Shown here: positions 1 through 4,155 of the stretch, one piece after another
Layout: the number at the start of each line of letters is the position of its first letter
How positions within the stretch are numbered: the stretch's first letter is position 1
NCBI GenBank assembly: GCA_902773065.1
Contig: CACYDD010000010.1
Coordinates: 1 to 8,825 of the forward strand
DNA length: 8,825 nt
Reading direction: 5' to 3'
DNA from: an uncultured Ruminococcus sp.
GTDB lineage: Bacteria; Bacillota; Clostridia; Oscillospirales; Acutalibacteraceae
Notes under the pieces: model-generated
The model's input: the letters and a program-made list of their open reading frames with translations, nothing else
What the model was told of the DNA's origin: nothing
Databases searched by the model: none
Position numbers and translations under genes: made by a program

Positions 1-455
1 CGCTTGTGACAGACAGAGAAGTCATTATCATCCCGACAAAGACCATTCCGCAGGGACTTGTAGCAATGCTTTCCTATGCACAGGATTCCACGCCCGATCT
101 GAACACGGAATATATGACAGCGGCACTGAATAATGTTTCGACCGGTCAGGTGACCTATGCCGCAAGAAATTCCGAGTTCGGTCATACGAAAATCAAAGAG
201 GGAGAGATCATCGCCCTCAACAACGGCAAACTTACCAACAAGGAAAAAGACCCTGTAAAAGCTGTTGTGAAGCTTGCAAAGGAAATGATCAGCAGGGATA
301 CTTCTTATGTCAGCCTGATTTATGGCAACGGCATTACCGAAACACAGGCAAATGCCGCAGTGGAAGCAATAGAAGCTAAAACAGGCGGAAATATTGAGGT
401 ATCATTGATTGACGGCGGTCAGCCGATCTATTACTTCATTCTTTCGGTAGAATAA
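1..455 (+). CDS. fakA: Fatty acid kinase ATP-binding subunit FakA (YloV/DAK2 family), C-terminal part
   Basis: Partial gene: the frame is already open at the left edge (codon at 3-5 is CTT, before the GTG at 6), so the true start lies outside. The visible 150 residues match the C-terminal DegV-like/FakB-contacting region of FakA (formerly YloV): a VIIIPTKTIPQGLVAML segment near the start, then a V-S-x-G-x-V-T-Y-A-x-R stretch and an I-K-E-G-E-I-I-A-L segment. FakA is a cytosolic kinase that phosphorylates fatty acids carried by FakB, feeding exogenous fatty acids into phospholipid synthesis. The N-terminal DAK2 (DhaL-like) kinase domain is not in the window. The gene ends in TAA and is followed at 50 bp by a strong terminator, so it is the last gene of its transcript. 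Family assignment is confident; the symbol follows current usage for this architecture. Confidence 0.85.
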   Translation, partial: LVTDREVIIIPTKTIPQGLVAMLSYAQDSTPDLNTEYMTAALNNVSTGQVTYAARNSEFGHTKIKEGEIIALNNGKLTNKEKDPVKAVVKLAKEMISRDTSYVSLIYGNGITETQANAAVEAIEAKTGGNIEVSLIDGGQPIYYFILSVE

Positions 456-504
456 TTGTTTCTCAGCTTATCGGTGACAACAAATAAAACTTACATAAAC
501 ATTC

Positions 505-545
505 AATGCAAGACAGCGGTTCTATGCCAATGTCTTGCATTTTTG
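505..545 (+). terminator. Rho-independent terminator after fakA
   Basis: Perfect 10-11 bp stem, ATGCAAGACA at 506-515 pairing with TGTCTTGCAT at 531-540, with a 15-nt loop and a T-run at 540-544. It lies 50 bp after the fakA stop and 37 bp before the next start codon, so it separates fakA from the Rpn gene. Confidence 0.85.
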
Positions 546-580
546 CAAAATAATATATTGATTAATATGAGGTGATTCCG

Positions 581-1471
581 ATGGAGACAGAAATTCTGTT
601 CAATGAAAAATATCTTCCCAAAAATGATTTGATTTTTTCAATTATGTTTGAAGATGTATGGCTCTTCAAAAAACTTTTAAAATCCTCAACAGGCCGCAGA
701 ATCAAAGCAAATAAGGTTTTCTCTCAGGCTTCATTAACACCCGAAAATGTTTTGGGAAGTTATATCCGCTTTGATACCTTTTCCCCTGATGAAGATGACG
801 GTACATTATACAGTATGGATCTACAGAATACTTATGCGGAAGAGCTTCTGAAAAACAGAACGATTTTCTATGCCGGACGTGCATTATCAGGGCAAAAGGT
901 AATAAAAGGAGATTATAAAAAGCTGAATAAAGTTGTGGTATCATTTATTATGACCCAAAAGAAAAATGATGAACCAATTGAAATTATCAGCCTGTATAAT
1001 CAGAAGCATGAAAAATATTCCGATTTGCTGACATTGTATAATATTTATGTTCCGTCTGTGTTGGAACATGACAATATGGATGATGATTTAAAAGTTTTTG
1101 CCGCCTTTTTCTCGGTAGAATCCTATGAGGAAATGGTGAAGTTTTACAATGATCATAAAAATAATCCGCTTGCAATCAAGTTGATTCTAAGCTATAATAA
1201 AGCTATAGGACACGAGAATATTGACAGTCTTGCTGAAAAGGAGTTTTTTAATATGAAAATTACAGAACAGGATATTGCAGAAGCAAAGGTGGAATATGAG
1301 GCAAAGGGCAGAGCAGAAGGCAGAGCAGAAGGTAGAGCAGAAGGTGAGGCAAAAGGTGAAGCAAAATTATTAAAAAAGCTTGTTAAACTCGGCAAATCCA
1401 TCAAACAGCTTTCCGAAATGTTTGAAATGCCCGAAAGCGAAATTGAAGGATTACTCGCTCTGGATGTATAA
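581..1471 (+). CDS. Rpn-family PD-(D/E)XK nuclease / PDDEXK_2 putative transposase
   Basis: 296 residues from the ATG at 581, chosen because GAGGTG (569-574) sits 6 nt upstream; a GTG at 572 lies inside that ribosome binding site. The N-terminal ~125 residues follow the PDDEXK_2/Rpn pattern: a KNDLIFSIMFED helix near residue 15, candidate catalytic D65 in YIRFDTF, then D80-L-Q82 (the D/E-x-Q variant of the nuclease core), an R-x-x-Y-A-G-R helix at 93-100 and a K-G-D-Y-K-K-L-N segment at 109-116. The C-terminus (225-296) is a charged G-R-A-E-G repeat helix followed by a helix-turn-helix-like LGKSIKQLSEMFEMPESEIE segment. Rpn proteins in E. coli are DNA endonucleases that promote RecA-independent recombination and have been linked to phage defence. 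Residues 225-296 appear to be separately expressible (see 1253-1471). No clear promoter was found in the 36 bp after the fakA terminator. Confidence 0.8.
   Translation: METEILFNEKYLPKNDLIFSIMFEDVWLFKKLLKSSTGRRIKANKVFSQASLTPENVLGSYIRFDTFSPDEDDGTLYSMDLQNTYAEELLKNRTIFYAGRALSGQKVIKGDYKKLNKVVVSFIMTQKKNDEPIEIISLYNQKHEKYSDLLTLYNIYVPSVLEHDNMDDDLKVFAAFFSVESYEEMVKFYNDHKNNPLAIKLILSYNKAIGHENIDSLAEKEFFNMKITEQDIAEAKVEYEAKGRAEGRAEGRAEGEAKGEAKLLKKLVKLGKSIKQLSEMFEMPESEIEGLLALDV
1170..1198 (+). promoter_or_regulatory. Candidate intragenic sigma-A promoter inside the Rpn gene
   Basis: TTGCAA at 1170-1175, a 17-bp spacer and a perfect TATAAT at 1193-1198. Transcription would start near 1205, about 33 nt before the AAGGAG (1238-1243) that precedes the in-frame ATG at 1253. 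The arrangement (promoter, leader, ribosome binding site, ATG) is complete and collinear. The -35 matches only 4 of 6 consensus bases and the region is AT-rich coding DNA, so this is a prediction. Confidence 0.5.
1253..1471 (+). CDS. Nested C-terminal Rpn product (RpnS-like candidate inhibitor)
   Basis: In-frame internal ORF of 72 residues using the Rpn stop codon. AAGGAG at 1238-1243 lies 9 nt upstream of the ATG, and a TATAAT-type promoter lies ahead of it. The product would be an E/K/A/G-rich helix with tandem G-R-A-E units followed by an HTH-like segment, without the nuclease core. E. coli Rpn genes are reported to encode such a short in-frame C-terminal protein that blocks the toxic long nuclease; that knowledge plus the initiation signals is the basis for this call. 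The adjacent duplicate (1614-1808) reproduces exactly this module, including its ribosome binding site, which supports it being a functional unit. Expression is not shown; it remains possible that the AAGGAG reflects lysine/glutamate codons (E-K-E) by chance. Confidence 0.5.
   Translation: MKITEQDIAEAKVEYEAKGRAEGRAEGRAEGEAKGEAKLLKKLVKLGKSIKQLSEMFEMPESEIEGLLALDV
1307..1366 (+). repeat. 12-bp tandem repeat tract in the Rpn coding sequence
   Basis: Five consecutive 12-bp units: GGCAGAGCAGAA at 1307-1318 and 1319-1330, GGTAGAGCAGAA at 1331-1342, GGTGAGGCAAAA at 1343-1354 and GGTGAAGCAAAA at 1355-1366, each encoding a G-x-(A)-(E/K) helical unit. The downstream duplicate has three units (1668-1703). 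The 24-bp difference is the only length difference between the two copies, so the tract expands or contracts in whole units without changing frame. Confidence 0.9.
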
Positions 1472-1493
1472 AATTCTGAGTTAACATTTTATG

Positions 1494-1530
1494 AAACACT
1501 GCTGTATTATTTTGTATAGCAGTGTTTTTA
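1494..1530 (+). terminator. Rho-independent terminator after the Rpn gene
   Basis: Stem AAACACTGCTGTA (1494-1506) with TATAGCAGTGTTT (1515-1527), including one G-T pair, an 8-nt loop and a T-run at 1525-1529. It lies 22 bp after the Rpn stop. A second copy is at 1831-1865. Confidence 0.8.
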
Positions 1531-1613
1531 ATGGTATCGAGTTGATTCTAAGCTATAATAAAGCTATAGGACACGAGAATCTTGACAGTCTTGCAGAAAA
1601 GGAGTTTTTTAAT

Positions 1614-1808
1614 ATGAAAATTACAGAACAGGATATTGCAGAAGCAAAGGTCGAATATGAGGCAAAGGGCAGAACGGAAGGTGAGGCAAAAGGTGAGGCA
1701 AAATTATTGAAAAAACTCGTCAAGCTTGGCAACTCCATCAAACAACTTTCCGAAATGTTTGAAATACCTGAAAGCGAAATTGAAGGATTGCTTGCTCTGG
1801 ATGCATAA
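1614..1808 (+). CDS. Free-standing duplicate of the Rpn C-terminal domain (RpnS-like)
   Basis: 64 residues. The start at 1614 is chosen because AAGGAG (1599-1604) precedes it by 9 nt, exactly as in copy 1; the frame is open further upstream but only through the terminator of the Rpn gene. The protein equals the Rpn C-terminus with two repeat units removed and four substitutions (A to T, K to N, M to I, V to A), against about 12 synonymous codon changes. That excess of synonymous change suggests the short ORF has been kept under protein-level selection. A TATAAT is retained at 1554-1559, but no good -35 is present, so expression may need readthrough past 1494-1530. Possible role: extra copy of an inhibitor of the upstream nuclease. 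Alternative: the remnant of a second full-length Rpn paralogue, whose earlier selection would leave the same signature. Confidence 0.6.
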   Translation: MKITEQDIAEAKVEYEAKGRTEGEAKGEAKLLKKLVKLGNSIKQLSEMFEIPESEIEGLLALDA

Positions 1809-1830
1809 AATTTTATAGTACCATTTCATT

Positions 1831-1866
1831 AAACACTGCTGTGCAATTTTGTACAGCAGTGTTTTT
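1831..1866 (+). terminator. Terminator after the duplicated Rpn tail
   Basis: Stem AAACACTGCTGTGC (1831-1844) with GTACAGCAGTGTTT (1851-1864), a 6-nt AATTTT loop and a T-run at 1861-1866. It is the duplicated counterpart of 1494-1530. Bases near the loop differ between the copies while the stem stays paired. Confidence 0.8.
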
Positions 1867-1944
1867 AATGTCGTGACTCAGGTTCATCACTTAACATGCG
1901 GCAATAAAATAGTTTTTTCAATCAACTTGAGCGCAAAATAGAGT

Positions 1945-1959
1945 CCGGCGACTCGCCGG
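1945..1959. repeat. Short intergenic palindrome (6-3-6)
   Basis: CCGGCG at 1945-1950, ACT, CGCCGG at 1954-1959. It is a GC-rich 6-bp perfect inverted repeat with a 3-nt centre in otherwise AT-rich intergenic DNA. It has the same geometry as palindromes at 2484-2498, 2511-2525 and 3201-3215, and a flank (GCGCAAAATA before it) resembling the flank at 3188-3198. Confidence 0.6.
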
Positions 1960-1984
1960 TTATAAATTTATGTTATGACTTTGC

Positions 1985-2013
1985 TTGAAAACTTATAAAA
2001 CCTATGTTATGAT
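1985..2013 (+). promoter_or_regulatory. Promoter and candidate operator of the IscR-type gene
   Basis: TTGAAA (1985-1990), 17-bp spacer, TATGAT (2008-2013). An inverted repeat, CCTAT (2001-2005) and ATAGG (2012-2016) with 6 bp between, overlaps the -10. The decamer TATGTTATGA occurs at 2003-2012 and again at 1969-1978, 34 bp upstream in direct orientation. The position over the -10 fits autoregulation by the Rrf2 protein encoded downstream; binding is inferred. Confidence 0.65.
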
Positions 2014-2045
2014 AGGGTTATTAAAGAATTCAGGAGGGCAGACCA

Positions 2046-2483
2046 ATGAAAATTTCCACAAAGGGCAGATACTCCCTGCGAATGTTACTTGACCTTGCAA
2101 TGCACCAGTCCGAAGGTTATATCGCACTGAAAGAAATCGCCGAAAGGCAGAATATATCAAAAAAATATCTTGAACAGATCGTACCCCTGCTTAACAAATC
2201 GGGGCTTCTCAAAACAAACAGAGGCTATCAGGGCGGTTATATGCTTTCCCGTCCTGCTTCAAAATACACTGTCGGCGAAATTCTCCGCCTGACGGAAGGC
2301 AGTCTTGCTCCGATTTCCTGCCTTGAAGGAGAATTCAATGACTGCACCAGACAGGCGGATTGTATGACGCTCCCGATGTGGGAAGGATTATACAAGGTAA
2401 TCACCGATTATCTTGACAATATCACACTTGAAGACATCATTGACACATATACCACAGCCAACGGCGGCGACTACTGCATATAG
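2046..2483 (+). CDS. iscR: Rrf2-family transcriptional regulator, IscR type
   Basis: 145 residues. AGGAGG at 2032-2037 lies 8 nt before the ATG. The N-terminus MKISTKGRYSLRMLLDLA is the classic Rrf2 signature; the winged helix-turn-helix covers about residues 10-65 (LKEIAERQNISKKYLEQI recognition region, then N-R-G-Y-Q-G-G-Y wing). Three cysteines at 92, 100 and 106 (ISCLEG..., NDC, ADC) match the three cysteines of the Fe-S cluster site in IscR, with slightly longer spacing between the first two than in E. coli (92/98/104). CymR-like Rrf2 proteins lack these residues, so a cluster-sensing, IscR-like role is favoured: a cytosolic DNA-binding repressor responding to iron-sulfur status. No iscS/iscU or cysteine gene follows within the window; the next gene is convergent, so it is a monocistron. 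Cluster binding and targets are inferred. Confidence 0.8.
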   Translation: MKISTKGRYSLRMLLDLAMHQSEGYIALKEIAERQNISKKYLEQIVPLLNKSGLLKTNRGYQGGYMLSRPASKYTVGEILRLTEGSLAPISCLEGEFNDCTRQADCMTLPMWEGLYKVITDYLDNITLEDIIDTYTTANGGDYCI

Positions 2484-2525
2484 GTGGAGTGCCTCCACTG
2501 TCAATTCACGCCGGTGCACCACCGG
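2484..2525. repeat. Two adjacent 6-3-6 palindromes after iscR
   Basis: GTGGAG-TGC-CTCCAC at 2484-2498, starting at the base after the iscR stop, and CCGGTG-CAC-CACCGG at 2511-2525. Neither is followed by a T-run, so they are not typical terminators. The GGAGGCACTCC core (read on the minus strand) is shared with 3203-3213. Confidence 0.6.
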
Positions 2526-2572
2526 TGACAATTTGTTGCACTTCAGTCGTTCTGACCACAAAAGACATGTTT

Positions 2573-2611
2573 ATCGCCGCGTTTCAGACTTCATATCTGA
2601 AATGCGGCGAT
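2573..2611. terminator. Hairpin between convergent iscR and lipoprotein genes
   Basis: 16-bp stem: ATCGCCGCGTTTCAGA (2573-2588) pairs with TCTGAAATGCGGCGAT (2596-2611) with one G-T pair and a 7-nt loop. It sits 89 bp after the iscR stop and 54 bp after the minus-strand lipoprotein stop, so it may end both transcripts. The U-tracts are weak on both strands. A homologous hairpin is at 3118-3166, sharing the sequence ATTTGTGTTATCT (one base fewer here) to its right. Confidence 0.55.
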
Positions 2612-2665
2612 GAATTTGTGTATCTGGTTAAATTTACTCATTTGTAGTTTGAATAATGGGATTCA

Positions 2666-2905
2666 TTATTCTGTGACACTTTCAGGGCTTTCCTCCTGAG
2701 CGTTATTATTGCCGTTTATCCCGTCCAGTGCGCTGTTGACACCATCCGCATATTCGTCAAATGTACTTTTCAGGTCGCTTGCTTCACTCATCATACTTGT
2801 CATATTGTCTGCAAATTCATCCTGTGCTTCCTTGTATTCACTGCATGCACAAAGCGAACCGACAGCCAATATACAAAGCAAAAGACATACAACTATTTTT
2901 TTCAT
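2666..2905 (-). CDS. Small acidic lipoprotein of unknown function
   Basis: 79 residues from the ATG at 2905; GGAGG (2917-2913) lies 7 nt upstream. A longer frame to 2947 exists, but its extra 14 codons overlap the promoter and ribosome binding site and are rejected. The N-terminus MKKIVVCLLLCILAVGSLCAC is a lipoprotein signal peptide with lipobox L18-C-A-C21, so the mature protein would be lipid-anchored at C21 outside the cytoplasmic membrane. The 59-residue mature part is strongly acidic, predicted helical (YKEAQDEFADNMTSMMSEA...) with a low-complexity N/E/S tail. No family was recognised. It is a single-gene transcript with its own promoter and a shared 3' hairpin. Confidence 0.75.
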   Translation of the reverse strand: MKKIVVCLLLCILAVGSLCACSEYKEAQDEFADNMTSMMSEASDLKSTFDEYADGVNSALDGINGNNNAQEESPESVTE

Positions 2906-2935
2906 CTCAATTCCTCCATAAATAATGTTATATTT

Positions 2936-2964
2936 ACTATAACACATCTTTTAAAAAAATTCAA
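2936..2964 (-). promoter_or_regulatory. Promoter of the small lipoprotein gene
   Basis: On the minus strand: TTGAAT (2964-2959), 17-bp spacer, TATAGT (2941-2936). Transcription would start near 2929, leaving a leader of about 24 nt before the ATG at 2905. Spacing and both boxes fit sigma-A. Confidence 0.65.
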
Positions 2965-3019
2965 TGCCGGTCGCACCACGTGCACTGGGAATTCGCGTAG
3001 CCGCTCCCTACGGTCGCTA
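2965..3019. repeat. GC-rich palindromic intergenic element
   Basis: A GC-rich patch immediately upstream of the lipoprotein promoter. It carries GCCGGT-C-GCACCAC at 2966-2979, similar to GCCGGTGCACCAC at 2510-2522. It also carries a hairpin-like stretch, GTAGC-CG (2998-3004) with CG-G-TC-GCTAC (3011-3020), followed by seven T. It resembles dispersed intergenic repeats; as a plus-strand terminator it has no upstream gene. Function unknown. Confidence 0.45.
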
Positions 3020-3117
3020 CTTTTTTTATAAAGTCAAATTCTTCTCCACGTTTCGATTTCATTGCCAACTATAATTTTACACTAAGGCTGTTTGGCGATC
3101 AAATTCATATAATGCAC
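3020..3117. other. AT-rich intergenic stretch without recognised feature
   Basis: Between the palindromic element and the next hairpin I see no ORF with a ribosome binding site, no RNA gene and no convincing promoter. Confidence 0.5.
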
Positions 3118-3166
3118 AATATATCGCCGCGTCTCAAGCATATTACCTGAAACGCGGCGATATATT
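3118..3166 (-). terminator. Hairpin downstream of the M23 gene
   Basis: 15-bp perfect stem, AATATATCGCCGCGT (3118-3132) with ACGCGGCGATATATT (3152-3166), and a few further pairs inside the 19-nt loop region. It lies 63 bp after the minus-strand M23 stop, comparable to the hairpin at 2573-2611 that follows the lipoprotein gene, and both share the neighbouring sequence AGATAACACAAAT (minus strand, one base fewer in the other copy). No long U-tract follows, so it may act as a 3'-end stabiliser or processing site rather than a classical terminator. Confidence 0.5.
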
Positions 3167-3200
3167 TGTGTTATCTAAAAACTTAAACGCGAAATTAACT

Positions 3201-3215
3201 GCGGAGGCACTCCGC
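3201..3215. repeat. Short palindrome next to the M23 stop (6-3-6)
   Basis: GCGGAG (3201-3206), GCA, CTCCGC (3210-3215), followed by CGGTCACGCACC. Same geometry and core as the palindrome at 2484-2498. It lies 14 bp past the M23 stop codon on the minus strand. Confidence 0.55.
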
Positions 3216-3229
3216 CGGTCACGCACCGC

Positions 3230-3988
3230 TCAGAACAGGATTTTCGGGTCAATATACTCTCCGTCCAGCTTTGCTTCAAGGTGAAGATGACTTTCATCAC
3301 TGATTTCTGACGGGATCTTTCCGATATAGCCGATGGTCTCTCCTGCATTGACAACATTTCCCTCTTTGGCAATGGAAGTATTGGTCACTCCGCAGTAAGA
3401 CAGTTCATAACCGCCGCTGCTCTCTATCACGATTATATTTCCCAGAAGCGGATCGTCATACATTTTTGTTACCTTGCCGCTCAGGATCGCATGAACAGGC
3501 TTGCCATCGTCCGCACTGATATCAATACCGTTGTGCGTACGCCAGTCGTTCATGGTTTCGGATTTGATGGGATCTTTCGGGCTGAATCCCTTGATAATTT
3601 CGCCTTTTGCAATCGGCTCACTCGGATTCTGGGTCGATACATCTTCTGTCACCACAGGTTTTGTGCTTGTCTGTGACTCAGAAACAGAGCTTTCTTCTTT
3701 GCTTTCTTCATCAACTTCACTGACTTCTTTTTTGTTTTCTGAGGATTCCTGCTTGCTGCTTTCTTCCGGTCTGCTGTAGCTCTGACCGCTTACTTCTTCT
3801 GTCACCTTGACAGTACTTGACTGTTCGACTTCAATATCCTGCGACATATCGTTATATTCCTCAATGCTTCCGTAAGTAGTCCATGCGGCTCCTGCCACAG
3901 CCACAATACAAACAGCCAGGGAAATATAAAAACCGATATTCATTTTGGGTGATTTGCGGTAATTTTTTTCTTTTTTCATGCTGTACAT
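3230..3988 (-). CDS. Membrane-anchored M23/LytM peptidase, SpoIIQ-like
   Basis: 252 residues; GGAGGT (4003-3998) is 9 nt before the ATG at 3988. A basic N-terminus (KKEKNYRKSPK) is followed by one transmembrane helix at about 18-38, then a Ser/Glu/Lys-rich linker (50-125) and a C-terminal LytM domain (about 128-252). The zinc-site residues look intact: H152 and D156 in THNGID, and H234-L-H236 in SHLHLEA. The SETMNDWRTHNGIDISAD block and C-terminal Y-I-D-P-K match SpoIIQ-type clostridial proteins, in which the forespore membrane protein pairs with SpoIIIAH across the septum. B. subtilis SpoIIQ lacks a catalytic His whereas some clostridial ones keep it, so this one may be an active endopeptidase. 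Alternative: a vegetative cell-wall hydrolase. It ends in TGA, showing that TGA is a genuine stop in this genome. Confidence 0.75.
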   Translation of the reverse strand: MYSMKKEKNYRKSPKMNIGFYISLAVCIVAVAGAAWTTYGSIEEYNDMSQDIEVEQSSTVKVTEEVSGQSYSRPEESSKQESSENKKEVSEVDEESKEESSVSESQTSTKPVVTEDVSTQNPSEPIAKGEIIKGFSPKDPIKSETMNDWRTHNGIDISADDGKPVHAILSGKVTKMYDDPLLGNIIVIESSGGYELSYCGVTNTSIAKEGNVVNAGETIGYIGKIPSEISDESHLHLEAKLDGEYIDPKILF

Positions 3989-4092
3989 ATCAATTACACC
4001 TCCGTTATTATTGTTAACGCAGGTAAAATAAACTATACATATAAAAACTTATTTTCTGTTCGATCAAAATCATTATACTAACAGTAAAAAAC

Positions 4093-4113
4093 AAATATAC
4101 TATTAGTATATTT
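4093..4113. promoter_or_regulatory. AT-rich perfect inverted repeat upstream of the M23 gene
   Basis: AAATATACT at 4093-4101 and AGTATATTT at 4105-4113, 9-bp arms around a 3-bp centre, about 105 bp upstream of the M23 start on the minus strand and just past the leuA terminator. A TATAAT-like box (4077-4072, minus) lies nearby but without a good -35. It could be an operator; nothing else supports this, and I could not identify a confident sigma-F/G or sigma-A promoter for the M23 gene. Confidence 0.35.
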
Positions 4114-4114
4114 T

Positions 4115-4150
4115 ACAAAAAATAAAAACGGAGACTTTTCAGCCTCCGTT
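4115..4150 (-). terminator. Rho-independent terminator of leuA
   Basis: Read on the minus strand: AACGGAG (4150-4144), 10-nt loop, CTCCGTT (4133-4127), followed by a T-rich run through 4115. It begins 6 bp after the leuA stop codon. Confidence 0.9.
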
Positions 4151-4155
4151 GGATA

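Larger units (their letters stand above)
1180..1870 (+). repeat. Tandem duplication of the 3' end of the Rpn gene with its terminator
   Basis: Copy 1 spans 1180-1533 (354 bp) and copy 2 spans 1541-1870 (330 bp). They align without gaps except for two missing 12-bp units in copy 2. Each copy contains the TATAAT, the leader, AAGGAG, the ATG, the C-terminal domain, the stop codon and the terminator hairpin. By hand count the 73 bp ahead of the ATG differ at 2 positions, the coding part at about 17 positions, and the roughly 22 bp between stop and hairpin at about 8. Copy 2 starts just downstream of where the -35 lies in copy 1, so its -35 position (1531-1536, ATGGTA) is poor. Confidence 0.9.

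Noticed and set aside
1491..1613. Upstream extension of the duplicated Rpn tail ORF (start at 1491)
   Set aside because: The extension reads through the terminator hairpin of the Rpn gene; the ATG at 1614 has the AAGGAG at the right distance.
1192..1741. Two similar minus-strand frames opposite the Rpn tail and its duplicate
   Set aside because: They resemble each other only because the DNA is duplicated; Ser/Ala/Pro-rich shadows of the E/A/K repeats.
2413..2613. Plus-strand frame overlapping the end of iscR
   Set aside because: It runs through the palindromes and the hairpin, with no ribosome binding site and no recognisable protein.
3998..4100. Sigma-F or sigma-G promoter for the SpoIIQ-like gene
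   Set aside because: GTATA-like -35 boxes occur, but no matching -10 at the required spacing was found.
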